64,000 bases of DNA from contig JAXMHB010000014.1 in NCBI GenBank assembly GCA_046346965.1, positions 45,369-109,368 on the forward strand, given 5' to 3'. The number at the start of each line of letters is the position of its first letter. Within the stretch, counting starts at the first letter, position 1. The stretch is from JAXMHB01 sp046346965 (GTDB lineage Bacteria > Pseudomonadota > Gammaproteobacteria > Xanthomonadales > SZUA-5). A program made the translations under genes and the position numbers. Below the pieces are notes generated by a model that worked only from the letters and a program-made list of their open reading frames with translations, was not told the DNA's origin and did not search any database. Positions 1-8,083 of the stretch are shown piece by piece.

Positions 1-337
1 TCGATTTGACCGGCACAGGATGTAATCCTGGGCGCTGTGCAGCCTCGACGATCGCAAGCGCATCGTGGCCATCGCTCTTGTGGATGCGCCGGAAGGCCTT
101 GACGTGCTGAGGTGGGATTAACATCGCCTGATGCCCGTGGCGCTGTGCAAATCGTCCCCAATAGTGCGCAGACCCGCACGCTTCCATGGCAACCACGGTG
201 GGCGGCGTATTGGCCAGCAGTTCCTTGGCCTTGGCAACGGACATCGCCCGGTTCCTGGTGATCTGCCCGCGGTCATCGCGTTGGCAGACTTGAATCGTGG
301 ACTTCGCCAAATCCAATCCGATGAGCGTAGTCTTCAT
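1..337 (-). CDS. IS110-family transposase, N-terminal part (cut by window edge)
   Basis: The reading frame starts at an ATG at 335-337 and runs off the left edge, giving 112 residues. It opens with GLDLAKS, followed by MEACGSAHYW and then SDGHDALAIVEAA. These are the D, E and D..D positions of the RuvC-like DEDD catalytic domain that defines IS110 transposases (family knowledge). Such enzymes normally have 310-450 residues and a C-terminal serine-containing domain, which lies outside the window. A GGAGG ribosome-binding site lies 8-12 bases upstream of the ATG, inside a perfect inverted repeat described separately. The last Asp pair sits in an unusual context (DGHDAL rather than DANDAE). Whether the full element is intact cannot be judged here. 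The family call is firm; activity is unknown. Confidence 0.88.
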   Translation of the reverse strand, partial: MKTTLIGLDLAKSTIQVCQRDDRGQITRNRAMSVAKAKELLANTPPTVVAMEACGSAHYWGRFAQRHGHQAMLIPPQHVKAFRRIHKSDGHDALAIVEAAQRPGLHPVPVKS

Positions 338-572
338 GTTGGACGCCTCCTCAATTCCTGAACTGGTGGCCCCTGATGGTCTCCAGTGTGGCGCACACGA
401 CGCCGTAGGTGGGGAGGCGTCCATCACATCACGCAGGATTTGCCGAGGAAGCGATTTGCGGGCAGTTCTTTGCTGGCGCCTCGCCGAATTCCTTCCGTCT
501 TGTCGGCCCTGTACGTGCAGAAGCCCAACGCCCCCAGGCGCCTGCGGCGCCTGAGATTACCGGCCGATCCAC
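338..572 (-). promoter_or_regulatory. IS110 upstream non-coding end; hairpin over the Shine-Dalgarno; candidate bridge-RNA region
   Basis: 235 bases lie between the transposase start and the next gene. GGACGCCTCC at 341-350 is perfectly complementary to GGAGGCGTCC at 413-422, so the transposase ribosome-binding site would be buried in a 10-bp stem. Inside that stem are shorter pairings, including GTGTG-gcg-CACAC. In IS110 elements the non-coding end upstream of the transposase encodes the bridge RNA that pairs with target and donor DNA (family knowledge). Assigning that role here is an inference. The outer end of the element was not located. Confidence 0.45.
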
Positions 573-1523
573 TCAGCTCAGTTTTTCGAGCCAGCGGGCG
601 TAGCCGATGCCTTTCATCCACGCCTGACCGATGGCTTGTGCCTTTTCCATGATCGCCTCGGCGCCGCCGACAATGCGCCAGTAGGCCGAGCCGACGCCCT
701 TCACTTGCCCGGTCCAGTGGCTGGCATCGAGTCCGAGCCGACGCAGGGCGGGCGGTTCCGCTGGGTGTATAGCGCCGCGCTTGTCGGGGCGGAATTGTCG
801 GCCTGTGTAATCCACCAGTTGGAGGTATTCCGCCTCGGTCATCGGCAGCCGAAACACGGACAAGCCAACGATCGGCCGCAGCGTTTCGCTTGCTCTCTTG
901 GGCTGCTCCCGCAAGGTCTCTGCGCGCGCCTGCACGCTGGTGTGATCGGAGCGCTCGACGTTCTTGGCGATGCCAGCACGCACTGGGTTCAAGTCCACGT
1001 AGGCCATTGCCGCCGCCAAGGCGCGTTCGTCCGCGAGCAGCTGACACTTGAAACGGCCCTCCCAAAACCGTCCATTCACGCCGTCCTCCGCATTGGCCCT
1101 GCGGGCGACGTACTCGTCCAAGCACTTCATGAACCAAGAGAGATCGCACAGCCGCTTGCGGTACATCTCGGCCATCGCCACCAACCGCTCACGCCGCGCG
1201 GCCTGGCGCTCTGGGTCGCTGAGCGGGAATAGTCGCCCCCAGCGGTCGGCGACCTCGTCGTTTGTCCAGGCTCGCGCCAGTTCGGGTTCTACTGAGAGGA
1301 CGACGTGCAGATGGTTGCTCATCACCGCATAGGCATACACGGCGACCGCGAAAATCTCGCCCAACTCCCTGATTCGATTGACGATCATCGGCTTGCGCGG
1401 ATCGTGGTCCTTGCAGGTGAGCGGATCGACGCCGCACAGCCACGCCCGCCGCACGCAGCGCGTGACGCAGTGGTACATGCCGTGCTGATCGGTGCTGACA
1501 GTGCGGGCGCGGGCTAGTGTCAT
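573..1523 (-). CDS. REP-associated tyrosine transposase (RAYT), Y1/HUH family
   Basis: This 316-residue protein has the features of a Y1_Tnp/RAYT enzyme, which nicks single-stranded REP hairpins through a 5'-phosphotyrosine. The metal-binding HUH motif is visible as HLH in AVMSNHLHVVLSV, near residue 74. The later family block GRFWEGRFKCQLL precedes AYVDLNPVRAGI, typical of this group. The ATG at 1521-1523 is the natural start because the second copy at 46-47 kb aligns from the same residue (MT-ARA-TV). Upstream bases are also shared with that copy and include a GTAG-starting palindrome. The gene is intact, unlike its paralogue. RAYTs are usually single-copy domesticated genes rather than mobile elements, so two copies in 46 kb is notable. 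Confidence 0.9.
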   Translation of the reverse strand: MTLARARTVSTDQHGMYHCVTRCVRRAWLCGVDPLTCKDHDPRKPMIVNRIRELGEIFAVAVYAYAVMSNHLHVVLSVEPELARAWTNDEVADRWGRLFPLSDPERQAARRERLVAMAEMYRKRLCDLSWFMKCLDEYVARRANAEDGVNGRFWEGRFKCQLLADERALAAAMAYVDLNPVRAGIAKNVERSDHTSVQARAETLREQPKRASETLRPIVGLSVFRLPMTEAEYLQLVDYTGRQFRPDKRGAIHPAEPPALRRLGLDASHWTGQVKGVGSAYWRIVGGAEAIMEKAQAIGQAWMKGIGYARWLEKLS

Positions 1524-1815
1524 GCGACCATGATCGCGAGCCGCGGCAGCGCTGTCTGTCGGATTTCTTCGCGTCCTTGTGTAGGAATTTTCCTACAGAC
1601 TGCTGCGTGTCCTTGATCCCTTCAATCGGGGACGGAATCCTCGCGTTGCACACTTAATGGCCGCCAGGGGTTCTGCGTCGGAAAGCCATGACTTGACTGC
1701 TGAGGCAGATCCTGCCGTTGCGCGTGAAGATCCACAAAACCACCCGCGCCAGCCCCCGTTTTACCCGTTCGCGCCATTGCCCTCCCCTCACCGGGGGGGG
1801 GGGGATTTTATGCCA
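1524..1815. other. Intergenic region upstream of RAYT with GTAG palindrome and G12 tract
   Basis: No gene is supported here. At 1581-1596 there is a perfect 7+2+7 palindrome, GTAGGAAttTTCCTAC, in the leader of the RAYT gene. The equivalent position upstream of the second RAYT (about 47,170-47,200) carries a decayed version. REP hairpins cut by RAYTs characteristically begin with GTAG (known for the family), so this could be a target or autoregulatory site. A run of 12 G lies at about 1793-1804, just past the end of the next gene. Confidence 0.5.
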
Positions 1816-2427
1816 TCACTTAACGGCATGAACGGCATTTGCAGCACTCTCCAACCGCTCACGTTGCATCCCCTCCATCTTCACCCACCCCTGCTCTGGA
1901 AGGTAAGCCTCGTATCCACCAGACGGGCAAACAAGATACGGAATTGCTCGAAACGTGTACCACGCCTGAGACTGGCTAAAACTCACATCCACCGTCTTCA
2001 TCTGTTCCTTCGGCTGACACGCACTTTTCGGAGGGTTCGGCCATGGAACGCTATTCAAATAATCAATCGCAAACCCTATAACTGCCTCATTCCAGCTTGC
2101 ATTGGACCCAATCAGCTTTCTGCTTGCGGCGAGAAGTGATGCTCTTACAATCCAAGAAGGGTCTGAAAGAGCCATCGCTCTCACATGAACGTCGGGATCT
2201 GCGACCAACTCACTTTGGCATTTTTCGGTAAGTACAGTCGCCTTTTTGGCGAGAATTGGTTCTCTTGCCAATGGGTCGACGTCGAAAAACGTGTCCTTCC
2301 TCAGAGCAACGAGTTCCTCCCGAGATGCTGAAGAAATAATACTGGCGGCCAATCCGTCAATTGTGCAATTCTCAACCGCAAATGCATGGGTCGTTGTGAG
2401 AAGCAAGGTGATTGGGAAGATCTTCAT
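1816..2427 (-). CDS. Small secreted protein next to RHS toxin; candidate immunity protein
   Basis: The product is 203 residues and begins with a signal peptide (MKIFPITLLLTTTHAFA). The mature part contains a few Cys residues and an alpha-helical stretch with possible HEAT-like character (DVHVRAMALSDPSWIVRASLLAASRK). I do not recognise the family. Its start lies 6 bases beyond the RHS stop on the same strand, so the two are almost certainly co-transcribed. Genes directly downstream of RHS toxins usually encode the cognate immunity protein, which is the basis for the proposed role. A periplasmic immunity protein would imply that the toxin acts in the cell envelope. Alternatively, it may be an unrelated secreted protein. 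Confidence 0.55.
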   Translation of the reverse strand: MKIFPITLLLTTTHAFAVENCTIDGLAASIISSASREELVALRKDTFFDVDPLAREPILAKKATVLTEKCQSELVADPDVHVRAMALSDPSWIVRASLLAASRKLIGSNASWNEAVIGFAIDYLNSVPWPNPPKSACQPKEQMKTVDVSFSQSQAWYTFRAIPYLVCPSGGYEAYLPEQGWVKMEGMQRERLESAANAVHAVK

Positions 2428-2433
2428 GTGTCA

Positions 2434-5400
2434 CTACCGAGGTTCTTTCTGATGAGCAGGCAAACAAATTGCGCCATTTGGACAAAGACTTGTGCCTGCG
2501 GTGGCCCTGAATCCCTTAGAACTACTTGGATTGATGTACTGAACGCGTCCCTGCGGGGTTCTTAAAATGTACGGACGCCCTGGCGCGCCCTTCCATCCGA
2601 CGACCCTCATGTCGCCGCCAGAAAATAATTCCTGATTCTCTCCAGTGGCCGGCGGATGCGTGTGCGAAAACGAAACAATCGACATGTTTCGAGGACCGAC
2701 TGGATTGAACGAGAAACGAAACGTTGCATCAACAATAATCATTTCTGAATAGAAGAACCTAACTTTGCCTTTTATGTTGCGAGTTGCGATGTACCCAAAT
2801 AGCTCTTCGCCACTGGACGTCGCTTGATAAGCAGCCTCATGCTCATTAAATTGGGCCAGCGCTGCGTCTTCAAGATTGGCATATCCATTCTTAGGATTGC
2901 TCTTTGACAAAGCGATCAGTGGCGACTGGTGCGCCAAACTGTTGAAGGCCCAAGAAAAAGCACTCGTCATCGCCCCGTTTGCAAACTTTCCTCCACTCAA
3001 CTCTGCAGCAGCCCCGCCCACGATGGCTGCCATGAACACACTTCCTGCACGTGAGCCGATCTGCTCAATGCCAGGTGCCACGAGTTGCGTGAACCCCGCC
3101 GACACAAAGCCATGGCCAAACTGTCCGCCCTCCAAGCGGGACAACACGCCGCCGGCGACGGCGTGTGCCAGAGTCTTCTGTGTGTAGTATGCGCCAGCGG
3201 ACAGGCCGGGACCTGCCGCTTGGAAATAGTTGCCGATGCCGAAGTACAGTGCGCCGCCGAATGCACCACTGACGCCACCTTGCAGTCCACCCGCTACTAA
3301 TCCGGCCGTGAACCCACCAAAGACCGCGGAGGAGGCAGCGGCCGCGGCAGCTGCTGGGGAGAGACACATCGAGCTGAACAACATCTGCCCGGAATAGACC
3401 GTGATCGCAATTGCCGCGACCGTTCTGATCCCGGCGATGGCTTCGCGCCGACTCAGCATTCCGGTGGGGTCGGTCGCCGTCATCGGGTTGTTCAGCACGT
3501 AGCTATAGCGATTCCAACCTTGCGTGGCGTCCGGCTCAATCATCGGGTCCGGCTGGAGGAAGCGTCCCAACTGCGGGTCGTACATTCGAGCCCGCATGTG
3601 GATCAGGCCGGCACCGTCGATCTGCTCGTGTCCGGTGTAGCCACGCCGCGTAGTGGCGTCGGCACCATAGACCACCGCGCTGAGCCAATCCGCCTCGCTA
3701 CGACGGCGACCGTGCACGTCGAAGCTCATGCGCTCGACCGCCGTACCGTTCTCATCAGCGATGACGTCGACCGATCCCAGCACGTCAGTGAACAGATAGC
3801 GATATCGCGTCACCGGCAGCTGGCCTTCTGTGTAGGCCTTGATCAGCACCAGGCCACCCGGCAGGCTCAGTCGCGCTTCCCGGTTGGCGGTGCCGCCCGG
3901 ATTTCGGTCGGTCCACTCCAAGCCGCCGATGTAGTGGGTGCGCCGGATCACCTGCAGCGCACTGTTCCGTTCGATCTGCGCCACGAGCGACAGATCCGGG
4001 CCGTAGCGGTACTCCGCCTGGAATGACGAGGCGGTCAGACTACCGGCAACTACGCCGGTCATCCGGTGGTGCGCGTCGTACTCGGTGTAGCGATCACCCG
4101 CAGTACCTGGGCCGTCGGTCCTGGTTTGTAATCCGTTTTCGTCGTACGAATAGGCATTCCCAAAGGCCTGCGTAACGGCGTGCGCACTCTTGCTTGCATT
4201 GTTCAATGCACCAGGGCAACCCGCTCGACCTGCATACACATAGCTGTTTGAGTTCTTGCTACAGATATTGCCCAGCACGTCGTAGGTCAAACTCAGAATC
4301 ACCTGATTATTCAGCCGAGACTCGACAATGCGATCGAGGGCATCGTAGCGGAAGTCCTCTGTCTTGAGGGTCCCGCGAAAGTCCTGTCGACGGATTAGGT
4401 TCCCCGCGAGGTCATAGTTGTACGACAGATTCTGCAGGCTGTTGCTGGTGCCCGACCGCAAGGTAGCGAGTCGCCCGGTTGACGGCTCGTACGTCCGAGT
4501 GGATTGCAGGGCGACGCTGTTATGACGTTCGTCGAGGACGACCTGACCGCGGGCGTCCTGCGAGTAAATTCGCCAGTACACAGGTGCCCCCGTAATACCT
4601 GACGGACACCCGCTCGGAATATTACTGGCATCAACCGCTTTGCACACACGCTCCAGGAATCCGCGAGCATTCCAAGCCTGCTCATACCCTTCCGAATAGG
4701 CAAAGGCGCCGCCTGGATTGTTGTAGCTTTCGGTGTACTGGACAAGCGTCTTCAGTACGCGGCCCAAACTATCGTAAACGGTCTGCTCGACATAGGTCTT
4801 GGCGTCAATCAGTGCATGTCGGGTGACTGGCCGTGCAAGAGTGTCGTATGTGTAGGTGTACGATATGGTGGGCGCACCGGCTTCCGTTCGCGAAGTCTGG
4901 GCAACCAAGCCTCGTCCATTGGTCGCAGTATCGTATTCCGTTATATCGACAATCAGGCTGCCGCTTTGGCTGCCTGGATTTTCGAATCCGTCTTTGTACA
5001 AACAGTCACCGCAAGCATTATTGGGCGACGATGACGCGCGTACCCGCCACACTCGGCCACGTGCGTCCACATCCATACGCACAACCTGACCCCGCGCATC
5101 TGTGCGCTGGATCAGTTCGCCGGCCGCGTTGTACTTGAACGAATGGCTACCCCCATCGGTGTCTGACTGCGATCGCTTGCGACCACGTGCATCATAGAAC
5201 GCGCTATTGGCGAGCGGCAGTCCGTTCACAACACGACCGACGGTGATCAGATTGCCATCAGCGTCGCGCTCGTAGTTGACGTTGAACCCGTTGGCGTCCG
5301 TTGCGCGAACGATCTCACCCGCAGCATTCTCAAGCTTCTTGAACTGCCGGGCGCACAACTGATTCGCGCCGCTGTTATTGCATGGCGCAGTGGTTGTAGA

Positions 5401-5736
5401 TTCCAGGTCCGCAAAGCTCATCGTCGCGGTAGCACCGTCGGGCCCTTGGGTGCTGATGGCGCGACCGAGTACGTCGTAGCTCGATGTGGACTTGTAGGGA
5501 GCGCTCGTACAGAAGGCAGCTTGGCCTGCAAAATCGGGTCCAGACGGTGACAGGATACCAGTGAGGAACCTGGGTTCGGTTGAAAGAAAGGCGCGACCAT
5601 AGCTGTCAAAGCCCACACACTGGACCGTGACATCCGATCCCGCAACGCCAACGTTGAAACTGGCCGTGGCGCTCGCGATCTCCCGGCCCAGTCGATCAAA
5701 GTATGTCCAGACCAGCGACCCATCGTTTCCAGCCAC
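2434..5736 (-). CDS. RHS-repeat protein, 5'-truncated, with DUF4329/JAB-like C-terminal domain
   Basis: The 1100-residue frame from a GTG start contains many YD/RHS repeats (for example YNAAGELIQRTDARGQ, YNYDLAGNLIRRQD). The conserved core end is RARMYDPQLGRFLQPDP followed by NRYSYVLNNPMTATDPTG, after which RHS proteins carry a variable toxin tip. The tip here first has a Gly/Ala-rich segment, then a region ending in FSHTHPPATGENQELFSGGD. The pattern is H-x-H-x11-S-x2-D, resembling the JAB/JAMM metal site of DUF4329 domains. The open frame continues upstream of the GTG to a stop at 5953-5955, still in RHS-like sequence (ANGVQSR, RCSGSNGGNTSC). The true N-terminus with any signal peptide or PAAR domain is therefore missing, replaced by a tandem repeat. 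Expression from its own start is doubtful. Confidence 0.8.
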   Translation of the reverse strand: MAGNDGSLVWTYFDRLGREIASATASFNVGVAGSDVTVQCVGFDSYGRAFLSTEPRFLTGILSPSGPDFAGQAAFCTSAPYKSTSSYDVLGRAISTQGPDGATATMSFADLESTTTAPCNNSGANQLCARQFKKLENAAGEIVRATDANGFNVNYERDADGNLITVGRVVNGLPLANSAFYDARGRKRSQSDTDGGSHSFKYNAAGELIQRTDARGQVVRMDVDARGRVWRVRASSSPNNACGDCLYKDGFENPGSQSGSLIVDITEYDTATNGRGLVAQTSRTEAGAPTISYTYTYDTLARPVTRHALIDAKTYVEQTVYDSLGRVLKTLVQYTESYNNPGGAFAYSEGYEQAWNARGFLERVCKAVDASNIPSGCPSGITGAPVYWRIYSQDARGQVVLDERHNSVALQSTRTYEPSTGRLATLRSGTSNSLQNLSYNYDLAGNLIRRQDFRGTLKTEDFRYDALDRIVESRLNNQVILSLTYDVLGNICSKNSNSYVYAGRAGCPGALNNASKSAHAVTQAFGNAYSYDENGLQTRTDGPGTAGDRYTEYDAHHRMTGVVAGSLTASSFQAEYRYGPDLSLVAQIERNSALQVIRRTHYIGGLEWTDRNPGGTANREARLSLPGGLVLIKAYTEGQLPVTRYRYLFTDVLGSVDVIADENGTAVERMSFDVHGRRRSEADWLSAVVYGADATTRRGYTGHEQIDGAGLIHMRARMYDPQLGRFLQPDPMIEPDATQGWNRYSYVLNNPMTATDPTGMLSRREAIAGIRTVAAIAITVYSGQMLFSSMCLSPAAAAAAASSAVFGGFTAGLVAGGLQGGVSGAFGGALYFGIGNYFQAAGPGLSAGAYYTQKTLAHAVAGGVLSRLEGGQFGHGFVSAGFTQLVAPGIEQIGSRAGSVFMAAIVGGAAAELSGGKFANGAMTSAFSWAFNSLAHQSPLIALSKSNPKNGYANLEDAALAQFNEHEAAYQATSSGEELFGYIATRNIKGKVRFFYSEMIIVDATFRFSFNPVGPRNMSIVSFSHTHPPATGENQELFSGGDMRVVGWKGAPGRPYILRTPQGRVQYINPSSSKGFRATAGTSLCPNGAICLPAHQKEPR

Positions 5737-5953
5737 CTGACGACGGAAAACGCCGCCACTGGGACATGAAGTGTTGCCACCGTTGCTTCCTGAGCACCAT
5801 CGGTAGGTCGTCGTTGCACTAGCCCCAGACGCGTGCCAGACCCAGTACGGGCGACCCAGCGCACCACGAATAGAACGGGATTGGACCCCATTCGCATCGC
5901 TGACCAGGGTGGGTTCGCCCCAAACGTCGCGGGCATGTACGGTCGAGCTCGTT

Positions 5954-6184
5954 CAACGCATCGTCGCAGACCTCCAGCGCACAAAGTTTGCTCGTTCACC
6001 CACAAACTTTGTTCTTGAACGCGTCAGTTCAGACCTCCAGCCCGCAAATTTCGTACCTCAACGCGTCCGCGCAGACCTCCAGCCCACACATTTCATGCCT
6101 CAACGCGTCGGCGCGGACCTCCAGCGCACCAATGCGGTGCGTCAACGCGTCGGCGCGGACCTCGAGCCCAGAAGTCTCGTACAC
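5954..6184. repeat. 42-bp tandem repeat array
   Basis: Units begin at about 6017, 6059, 6101 and 6143 (exact 42-base spacing), each opening near AACGCGTC and containing AGACCTCCAGC. A variant 63-base unit (one and a half periods) begins at about 5954. Because 42 is divisible by three, the array is open in several frames and yields spurious 14-residue repeat proteins. It begins exactly where the RHS frame is interrupted. Confidence 0.75.
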
Positions 6185-6346
6185 CAGCCCACACGCTGCG
6201 TGCGGCTAGCCCTGCGGCACGCCCGCCGCGGCTCTACGTCTGCCCCTCACCGCCGCCGGGTCGGCGGATGTGCAGACAGGCGGCGGCGTGGTGGCAGCGG
6301 CGATCGTAGTGGGGCAGTGCGCCAACGGCGATGTGCACGCACGGCG

Positions 6347-6900
6347 CACTACTCAGCGCCGGAAGCCTGGATTCCCGCTTTCGCGGGAATGACGGTGTGG
6401 CGGCGGGTCGGGGCTCGGTACTACTCAGCGCCGGAAGTCTGGATTCCCGCGTTCGCGGGAATGACGGCGTAGTGGCGGGTCGGCCCTCGGTACTACTCAG
6501 CGCCGGAAGTCTGGATTCCCGCGTTCGCGGGAATGACGGCGTAGTGGCGGGCCGGCGCTCGGTACTACTCAGCGCCGGAAGCCTGGATTCCCGCTTTCGC
6601 GGGAATGACGGTGTGGCGGCGGGTCGGGGCTCGGTACTACTCAGCGCTAGAAGCCTGGATTCCCGCTTTCGCGGGAATGACGATGTGGAGAGGGTCGGCG
6701 CTCGGCACTACTCGGCGCCAGAAGCCTGGATTCCCGCGTTCGCGGGAATGACGGTGTGGCGAGGGTCGGCGCTCGGTACTACTCGGCGCCAGAAGCCTGG
6801 ATTCCCGCCTTCGCGGGAATGACGGTGTGGTGGCGGGTCGGGGCGCGGTACTACTCAGCGCCGTAAGCCTGGATTCCCGTTTTCGCGGGAATGACGGTGC
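6347..6900. repeat. 71-72 bp tandem array, eight copies of a palindrome-bearing repeat
   Basis: Eight copies occur with GGATTCCC at 6369, 6441, 6513, 6585, 6657, 6728, 6799 and 6871. Spacing is 72 in most cases and 71 at two junctions. Each contains ATTCCCGC-nttc-GCGGGAAT, a perfect 8-bp stem with a 4-base loop; only the last copy has a stem change. The hairpin is of a type dispersed in many proteobacterial genomes. Here it is in tandem. Copies alternate between sub-variants (GTGGCGGCGGGTCGG versus GTAGTGGCGGG), suggesting expansion by unit duplication. The long reading frames through it are artefacts. Confidence 0.9.
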
Positions 6901-6951
6901 GCATGTAGGCGCGGCGCAACATGTGTCCGCTTCGCCCTTGGGAGCGCGTTG

Positions 6952-7926
6952 ATGTGCCTATGCAGCAAGGCCGGGGCAGATCCGATGCGAACACGGAATC
7001 GACGCGAGCGCCAGGCACTGGGTCGGGCTCGTGCGGGCGCGATGGCGCCGGGGCTCGTCGTCGGCGACAACCCGTCCGGCGCGCGTGGGGCGCGCGATCG
7101 GTACGCTTTTCTGGCGCGTTTCCCGCGGCCCTCGACCGCCAGCTCAGTGATCACGTTGGCGTCCATCGTCCTCGGCAATGCCTATCTGTACCATCAGCTG
7201 ATTCAGGGCGCCCTGCCGGTGACCGGGCTGTTTCTGCTGGTGCTGGTGGAGACCGTGCTGCTTGGGCTGATGGCCTGGCTGCAGCTGGCGCGCATCCCGC
7301 CTGGCGATCGCCCCGAGCCTGCCCATCGCTACGATCACGCCGGACAGGCGATCGGGATGTGGACGGTGGCGATCGTCGCCTTCGGCGGCGCCTACCTGAC
7401 GTGGATCTCGATCGTCGGCGAGATTCCGATCCTGCTCGGCTATTTGCACGGTCCGCAACCGTGGGTGGACTCGGGTATCCCGGTGGCGCTGGCGATCACC
7501 GTCGGGATGGGTGTAGCCGCGGCGCTCAGCGATGAGCGCCACTATCGGCGCTCAGGCGGGGCCTATGTCTCCTCGCTGGCCATCGAGTCGAGCGGCCGCC
7601 GGGTGTTGATGGGCTTCGGTGTCATGCAGGTGGCCTTGCCCTTGGTGGCACTGTGTTATGGCCTGGTGGCCGCAGCGCGGTGGCTGGCCAGGCAGCCTTG
7701 GGCGCAAGCGTTCGGCGAGCTGCGCTTTGCCTGGTTGGGCGGCGCTGCTCTGTTGGTGTTGTTTGGCAGCTTTACGCTGCTGGCGCAGGCGGTGGAGAGC
7801 GGGCGGCTCGGCTTGGCCGGCGTGTTTCTGCTGAACAAGGTGATTGCCGAGAGCTTGTTTGCGCTGTTGCCGATGCTTGCCCACCATCAGCAGGCGGTGA
7901 CGGCGCCTGCGGGCGATCCTGACTGA
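6952..7926 (+). CDS. Polytopic inner-membrane protein of unknown function
   Basis: About 324 residues from the ATG at 6952; a second in-frame ATG at 6985 would remove 11 residues and is equally possible. The first ~45 residues are Arg-rich. They are followed by roughly seven hydrophobic segments (for example SVITLASIVLGNAYLYHQL, VTGLFLLVLVETVLLGLMAW, MWTVAIVAFGGAYLTWI, MQVALPLVALCYGLVAAA). A short basic loop (DERHYRRSG) lies in the middle. I do not recognise a named family with confidence. It stands alone between the 72-bp array and a convergent c-di-GMP-type gene, and no ribosome-binding site clearly favours either start. Confidence 0.7.
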   Translation: MCLCSKAGADPMRTRNRRERQALGRARAGAMAPGLVVGDNPSGARGARDRYAFLARFPRPSTASSVITLASIVLGNAYLYHQLIQGALPVTGLFLLVLVETVLLGLMAWLQLARIPPGDRPEPAHRYDHAGQAIGMWTVAIVAFGGAYLTWISIVGEIPILLGYLHGPQPWVDSGIPVALAITVGMGVAAALSDERHYRRSGGAYVSSLAIESSGRRVLMGFGVMQVALPLVALCYGLVAAARWLARQPWAQAFGELRFAWLGGAALLVLFGSFTLLAQAVESGRLGLAGVFLLNKVIAESLFALLPMLAHHQQAVTAPAGDPD

Positions 7927-8083
7927 AGGCGGACGGGGCCCAGGGACGGCGTAGTGGGGCGGGTTGCGCACGCGCGGGACGACGGCGCCGTCGGCAAGGG
8001 TTTCGGCGCTGATCAAGGCGCTGCCGCTGAAGCCGATCGGGACGTCGCATCGGTTGCGGCGTCCGCCCCGGCTCGCGCTCGGG

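Noticed and set aside
42..572. Complete IS110 element with ends
   Set aside because: The element is cut by the window edge and no terminal junction could be defined on the right side, so only the transposase and its upstream region are annotated.
573..1523. Retron or IS200/IS605 transposase
   Set aside because: No reverse transcriptase or TnpB is present, and the length and C-terminal sequence fit the RAYT group.
5909..6472. 187-residue frame with 14-residue repeats (QRVGADLQ-like)
   Set aside because: Crosses two unrelated tandem arrays and has no ribosome-binding site or family resemblance. It is best explained by 42-base periodicity.
6331..6822. Reading frame of 163 residues with LDSRFRGNDG-type repeats
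   Set aside because: It is a translation of the 72-bp hairpin array; several frames and both strands are open for the same reason. Not a protein.
6347..6900. CRISPR array
   Set aside because: The unit is continuous with no unique spacers between repeats, and no cas genes are present.
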